From Linum tenue (Eukaryota > Streptophyta > Magnoliopsida > Malpighiales > Linaceae), in NCBI GenBank assembly GCA_946122785.1, contig CAMGYJ010000010.1, forward strand, positions 13,181,467 through 13,245,466: a stretch of 64,000 bases of DNA. Direction: 5' to 3'. Below, piece by piece: positions 59,926-64,000 of this stretch. A model generated the notes under the pieces. It was not told where the DNA came from. It saw only the letters and a program-made list of their open reading frames with translations, and did no database searches. Both the position numbers and the translations under genes were made by a program. How positions within the stretch are numbered: the stretch's first letter is position 1; each line of letters opens with the position of its first letter.

Positions 59926-60233
59926 AGCATTTCTACTATGCTATATAGTATTGGTGCTTTAATGTACAACTTAAAGTTGTACCATAAAATGAAATGTATA
60001 AGTTTAGATTGTACCATAAGAGAATTTGTACCATTATGTTATGGTACAAATTTACAACTTGAAGTTGTACCATCACATAAAGGTACAAGTTCAAGTTGTA
60101 CCATAAAAGAATTTATACAAACAGTATAGGTATAATCTAAAGTTGTACCATAACGTTAAATGTACAATTTCAAGTTGTACCATAAAAACAAAAACCTATA
60201 GCACCAATACTATATAGCATTGTGAAATTCCTC
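59925..60233. mobile_element. MULE-type MITE, 309 bp, nested in the hAT-type element
   Basis: Inverted ends of about 34 bp (both containing ATGCTATATAGTATTGGTGC) are flanked by the perfect 9-bp duplication ATACTTTAT at 59916-59924 and 60234-60242. The 9-bp size indicates the Mutator superfamily. The interior is made of alternating AAGTTGTACCATAA and ATGGTACAA-type repeats. Confidence 0.9.
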
Positions 60234-61026
60234 ATACTTTATATCCTAAACAACGAACCGTCAAAGATTACTTGTCAAGTTTAGTATAAATTGCTGTAAC
60301 TAATGGTTAATTTATTTATTAGCCCATAAACAATTACATACATATATATATATTAGCCTTCAAAGCATATAAGAATAATTTTAACTAGTCATGCCCTCCA
60401 TATAAAAGTTAAAGATTCATATTTCAAAAGCTAAAATTATGAAAAACCAAAAAATTGAAAACACCAATTTTTTTTCCTTCTTTCTTTTCACAAAAATACT
60501 AAAAATTGTGGTAATTTATTTCGTAAAAAATTGTGCTCCAAATTGTAAGAGGGAGATTTAAGTTTTTTCCCTCCAAACTTTCATTGCCTCCAAAAATTTT
60601 GTTTGGCTCCAAAGATTTCAGAAAAAGTGAAACAAAAACTTCACAGTGTAAAGAAAGAAATTTTGGCTCCCAAAAGAAAAAACGAAACAATTCTCTTTAA
60701 AAAAATTCCCACCAAAATGAAAAAGTTTCCCCCCACACATTTTCCCCCGCCCAAAATTTCCCACCCACAAAATTCTAAACCAAATTAAACTCTCGTTCTG
60801 TCTTCCTTTCCCAAATACGAAGAAAGTCTTCCTTGTTTTCATTCTCTCGTTCTCTCTTCCTTTTGCAGAGATAAGAAAAGTTGGATCCTTCTTCTCTACT
60901 TCTCTCTTCCTTTCCTAGATTCAAACTCCGCCCAAATAAAAAGATACAAACCGAAGGTAACCTAATCCCCCTCTTCTTTACTCAATCTGATTTCTCCCTA
61001 CATCTCTTTTCCGGGTCGATTGTACG

Positions 61027-61305
61027 ATGGGATTTATGGGAATGAAACGACGCCAGTGGCTTTTGCTGAGGTAAGACGAACTTAATAAAACCTAATGCAT
61101 GCTCGATTTTGATTCATTTATTGTTGGTTCTTAGGGTTCTAATCTACTTTTTCTATTTTTCTTGATTTGTCTAAGGGGCATTGACCGTGGAAGGAAGCAC
61201 GCTGACTTTGGATATCTCCGGCAGAGAGGCCACCTTGCCTTGGAGAGGCTTTCGGCTCTAAACCTCGAGGAGGAAGGAGTCATCCCCGACGAGTACTTCC
61301 GATGA
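61027..61305 (+). CDS. Candidate two-exon small gene in the hAT-type element
   Basis: Exon 61027-61070 ends at CTGAG/GTAAGACG and exon 61176-61305 begins after TGTCTAAG. They join in frame to 57 codons: MGFMGMKRRQWLLLRGIDRG, then RKHADFGYLRQRGHLALERL and SALNLEEEGVIPDEYFR, then TGA. The second exon is open throughout and has a compositional bias unlike the AT-rich flanks. CT-rich, 5'-UTR-like sequence (60790-60960) with a GAAG/GTAACC donor lies upstream. I do not recognise the family. It may be a captured host gene fragment or an element gene. The AAG acceptor is weak. Confidence 0.4.
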
Positions 61306-61760
61306 AAATAATGGTGGTTAGGACATGCACAACTTTTGGTTGGTTTGATTTTAGGAATCTAGGTCATAATTTCTCAATTTCTGTCTAATTCTATAGCAGG
61401 AGCTTCAGCTAACAGCTTCACCTAATTTCTCTTAGCAATATAATAAGCTTACACACTGTATGCAGAGGGCAATTTCGCCTAGGTCAGGCAGTGGAGATGT
61501 TTTGTGACACTGGGCGGATCAGTATGGTTGCATGATACAACAAGGTGCGATTTTCAAGTTGCCCCTGAATTTTCTAGAAGATTACTGTGTGGTTTCTTTT
61601 TTCACTGTCATCAACTAACCCTAATTGCCCTTCTTTGTTTCAGGAAATTGTTGATTGTATCAATCAGAAGTAAATATAGATTGATTTTCACTATCATCAA
61701 CTAACCTACCATATGCACTAATTGATTCTCAATTTCACGAGAACAAATACTAGGAATTCT

Positions 61761-61895
61761 TTTGCGTGCCTTGCTGTATCAGTGATGATGTTTACATTGT
61801 GGGGCTGGATCGCATTTGCTACCAGACTTGGTAGACATGGAGGCCAAGGTCATGGTGGCTCACATAGGCAGCAAAGATCCGCAGTCGTCTATTGA
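61761..61895 (+). other. Exon-like membrane-segment frame in the hAT-type element
   Basis: An open 44-codon frame reads FACLAVSVMMFTLWGWIAFA, then TRLGRHGGQGHGGSHRQQR, SAVVY and TGA. A hydrophobic helix followed by a Gly/His/Arg-rich tail looks like the end of a small membrane protein. It is downstream of and on the same strand as the 61027-61305 exons, so it may be part of the same captured gene. No family is recognised. Confidence 0.3.
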
Positions 61896-62539
61896 AGTGC
61901 AAGAGGCCCCGTTGGTGATGGTGGTCAATTTGGGGTTTTCCCAATTCGCGTTAAAGCTTGATATGTGTGTCATTATGTGCGTTAATTTGATCAAGGGTGT
62001 TATATATAAAGTGCTAATGTGCGTTAATCTCTGAAACTATAGTCTTTTTGTTTGATGACATAGAGTAAGAAACTATAGGTTTTTCCCTATAAGCCGACTC
62101 TATAACCTATACCCTAAACCCATAATAATTTGAATTCTGATTGATGAACATGTGTTAATAAGAAAAGTTGATCTTATTAGTTATGATTTTGACTAATAAT
62201 TGTTAAACCATTAATACCTTATACCCTAACCCATTAGACTAACCATATACCCTATACATCGACTCTATAGTCTATATACCCTAAACCTCTAATGGTTTGA
62301 TTCATGAACACGTGTAATAAAAAACTCGATTCTTATTAGTTATAAGTTATTATTTTGAGTTTTTGACTAATCGTGCCTAAAACATTAATACCTTATATCC
62401 TAACCCATTACACTCATTATAGATTGATGATGTATATTATTATACTAAGTCAATAATTGATGACGTAATGATCAGACTTTAGTGAACTAGAATTTCAAAT
62501 GTCAACTTATGGTTTATCTTCACCGAATTCCTTCTATTA

Positions 62540-62720
62540 TAGTCGAGTTGCGGGTTGGTCGGGTTGCGGGTTAATCGGGTTGCGGGTTAATCGAGTTGTG
62601 GGTCGATCGGGTTGCGGGTCGATCGGGTTGCGGGTTGGTCGGGTTGCGGGTTGATCGGGTTGCGGGTCAATCGGGTTGCGGGTCGGGTTGATCGGGCGGG
62701 TTACTCGGGTCGGGTTACAT
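62540..62720. repeat. Right subterminal CGGGTT repeat array
   Basis: About ten GGTTGCGGGTYRRTCG units just inside the right end mirror in composition, but not in orientation, the array at 58680-58930. Confidence 0.9.
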
Positions 62721-62741
62721 TTTGACAGCTCTAATTGCACC

Positions 62742-63084
62742 AGTATGGAATGTGTCAAACTAGGGTTCTTGATATTGTCCGATATGGACCAAATTTGTAT
62801 GGTTTTATTTTTGGGTGTCCTCCTCAAAAGGCCTCATACTAATGAGCTTGGTGGACACTTATATACAAGGGTCTCTTCCCTTGTATTACCGATGTAGTAC
62901 TTGGATTGTCCAATAACAATCCTCCTCTCAAGATAAGTACCACGAACTTCGTGTCGCATAACAATCTCAAAAGGCCTCGTACTACTTGGACTAGGTGGAC
63001 ACTAATATATAAGGGTTCATTCTCTTGTATTTCCGATGTGGTACTTTTACTGTGAGATAAGACAATGCAATACTTTTATTGTAA
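62742..63084. repeat. Spacer with a duplicated LTR-like segment
   Basis: Two diverged copies (about 62824-62900 and 62967-63050) share CTCAAAAGGCCTCRTACTA, TGGTGGACAC-like, ATATAYAAGGGT and CTTGTATT-CCGATGT-GTAC. They resemble the CACATCGG...AAG leader of plant LTR/TRIM elements read backwards. The type is not resolved. Confidence 0.55.
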
Positions 63085-63092
63085 GTCACGAA

Positions 63093-63848
63093 TAGGGATG
63101 GCAATCAAACCCATGCCCACGGGTATCCGACCGCCCCCGACCCAGTCAACGCGGGGAATCCCCGCTTTGACTGGGTATGGGGCGGGTATGGGTAAAACCC
63201 GCAAAATGTTTGATGGGTATGGGGCGGGTATGGTTTTAGCCTCCCCCGCCCCATACCCATACCCATACCCGCCCCACCAAGAATTTTGTTCACATATAAA
63301 AAATACATGGATGAAATAGTAATCTATCAATAATAGTGAGGGTAAATAAAAAAAATAATTAGTAGAAATGCAATTGAGTGGTCACCCAAATCAAAAACTA
63401 ATCATTTTCCTCAATTCTCTCTTCACTCTTTCACTTTTCCCTCGTGTTAGCAAGATTATATTAGTTCATTATTGCTTAGTATATGTATTAGAGTCAGATA
63501 AATAATGATTTGGATTACATTGTAGTACTCTATTTTATGGATTAAGGGAAATTTTAGGATAAAATGCTTTGAACCATATTAAGAATTATTGTCACTTTCT
63601 CGACTTCATGATATAATAGGTGCCTTTAATGTTATAATTGAAATTTTACATGTAAAATTTTATGTATTATAATGTTGGATGTACGGGGCGGTATTACCCA
63701 TGGGTACCCGAAACCCACGGGTATGGGGATGGGTTTGCAAAATCTTCCCCCGCATGGGTATGGGGCGGGTATGGGTTTGGATATTTGAAAGCGGGGATGG
63801 GGATGGTTTAGACAAACCCGCCCCAAACCCGCCCCATTGCCATCCCTA
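63093..63848. mobile_element. Non-autonomous hAT element, 756 bp
   Basis: Ends TAGGGATGGCAAT / ATTGCCATCCCTA are perfect inverted repeats, flanked by the perfect 8-bp duplication GTCACGAA at 63085-63092 and 63849-63856. GGGTATGGGGCGGGTATGGG-type repeats lie inside both ends. The interior is AT-rich and non-coding. The ends match the right end of the 9780-14449 hAT. Confidence 0.95.
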
Positions 63849-63856
63849 GTCACGAA

Positions 63857-64000
63857 TCATGACTATTTTTGTTGTTGCATGTGGAGTGAATTAAATTTTG
63901 AGGTGCATCGTCTTGTATTAATTTACAGACATGGAAGAGCATGTGGAGGGAAGGTGCCTGTAGCTAGGTTTAGGCACATCCTGTCATCCTATTATGGTGT
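63857..64000. other. Right edge, no feature seen
   Basis: Non-coding sequence follows the hAT target duplication to the end of the window. Confidence 0.5.

Larger units (their letters stand above)
58671..62733. mobile_element. hAT-type element, 4063 bp, no visible transposase
   Basis: Ends TATAGGTGTCAA and TTGACAGCTCTA (10 of 12 bases inverted-complementary) are flanked by a perfect 8-bp duplication ATTGCACC at 58663-58670 and 62734-62741. Both subterminal regions (58680-58930 and 62540-62720) are arrays of TCGGGTTGCGGGTT-type repeats in the same strand sense. The interior is AT-rich and has no hAT transposase homology, but holds exon-like coding segments around 61027-61895 and a nested MITE. 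Confidence 0.88.

Noticed and set aside
63065..63330. GYGYGAG-type repeat proteins on both strands
   Set aside because: They arise from GGGTATGGGGCGGGTATGGG repeats at the end of the small hAT element.

Overview
This is a nuclear chromosome segment from a flowering plant, most likely a eudicot. The spliced plant genes, CACTA, hAT, Mutator and PIF/Harbinger elements, Ty1/copia and Ty3-type LTR elements, LINEs and a Cassandra 5S-bearing LTR all point that way. The species cannot be told from the sequence. Only two intact conventional genes are visible: RPL34 (60S ribosomal protein eL34, minus strand, 15564-16861, four exons, 120 aa) and an R2R3-MYB transcription factor of subgroup 1 type (plus strand, 56755-57932, two exons, 316 aa). 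Almost everything else is transposable-element sequence, gene fragments and AT-rich spacer.

Layout. 0.7-3.2 kb: an unprocessed pseudogene of a Golgi-type putative methyltransferase (PMT/QUA2 family). 4.3-9.3 kb: a decayed Mutator-like element with a hairpin-rich 5' end, an opposite-strand tail resembling plant-mobile-domain proteins, and a broken AIG2-like gamma-glutamylcyclotransferase fragment. 9.4-14.8 kb: an inverted-repeat family interrupted by a 4.67-kb hAT element with a perfect 8-bp target duplication and a transposase gene carrying two one-base frameshifts. 14.8-15.2 kb: a PIF/Harbinger MITE. 15.5-17.2 kb: RPL34 and its upstream region. 17.4-21.6 kb: a CACTA element that holds exon-like host fragments (a CDK-like kinase and unidentified exons) and no visible transposase. 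21.7-22.3 kb: an alpha/beta-hydrolase pseudogene. 23.1-30.8 kb: an LTR element arranged LTR-gag-LTR-gag(truncated), with no pol. 30.8-33.9 kb: a reversed, internally deleted Ty1/copia element. 35.6-37.6 kb: a decayed LINE. 37.9-38.2 kb: a second PIF/Harbinger MITE. 38.2-42.5 kb: AT-rich spacer with a copia end. 42.6-49.7 kb: an L1-type LINE split by a 1.12-kb Pack-MULE-like insertion and a 1.39-kb solo LTR, each with clean target duplications. 49.7-56.5 kb: AT-rich spacer with small repeats and a Cassandra LTR. 56.6-58.0 kb: the MYB gene. 58.7-62.7 kb: a 4.06-kb hAT-type element without visible transposase that carries a possible two-exon small gene and a nested 309-bp MULE-type MITE. 63.1-63.8 kb: a small hAT element whose termini match the 9.8-14.4 kb hAT.

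The window therefore reads as two housekeeping/regulatory genes in a dense, layered repeat landscape. Several insertion events can be ordered from target-site duplications. Points worth follow-up are the gene-capturing CACTA and Mutator elements, the hAT element with a candidate small gene, the matched autonomous/non-autonomous hAT pair, and C-to-T type stop codons that differ reciprocally between the two gag copies.
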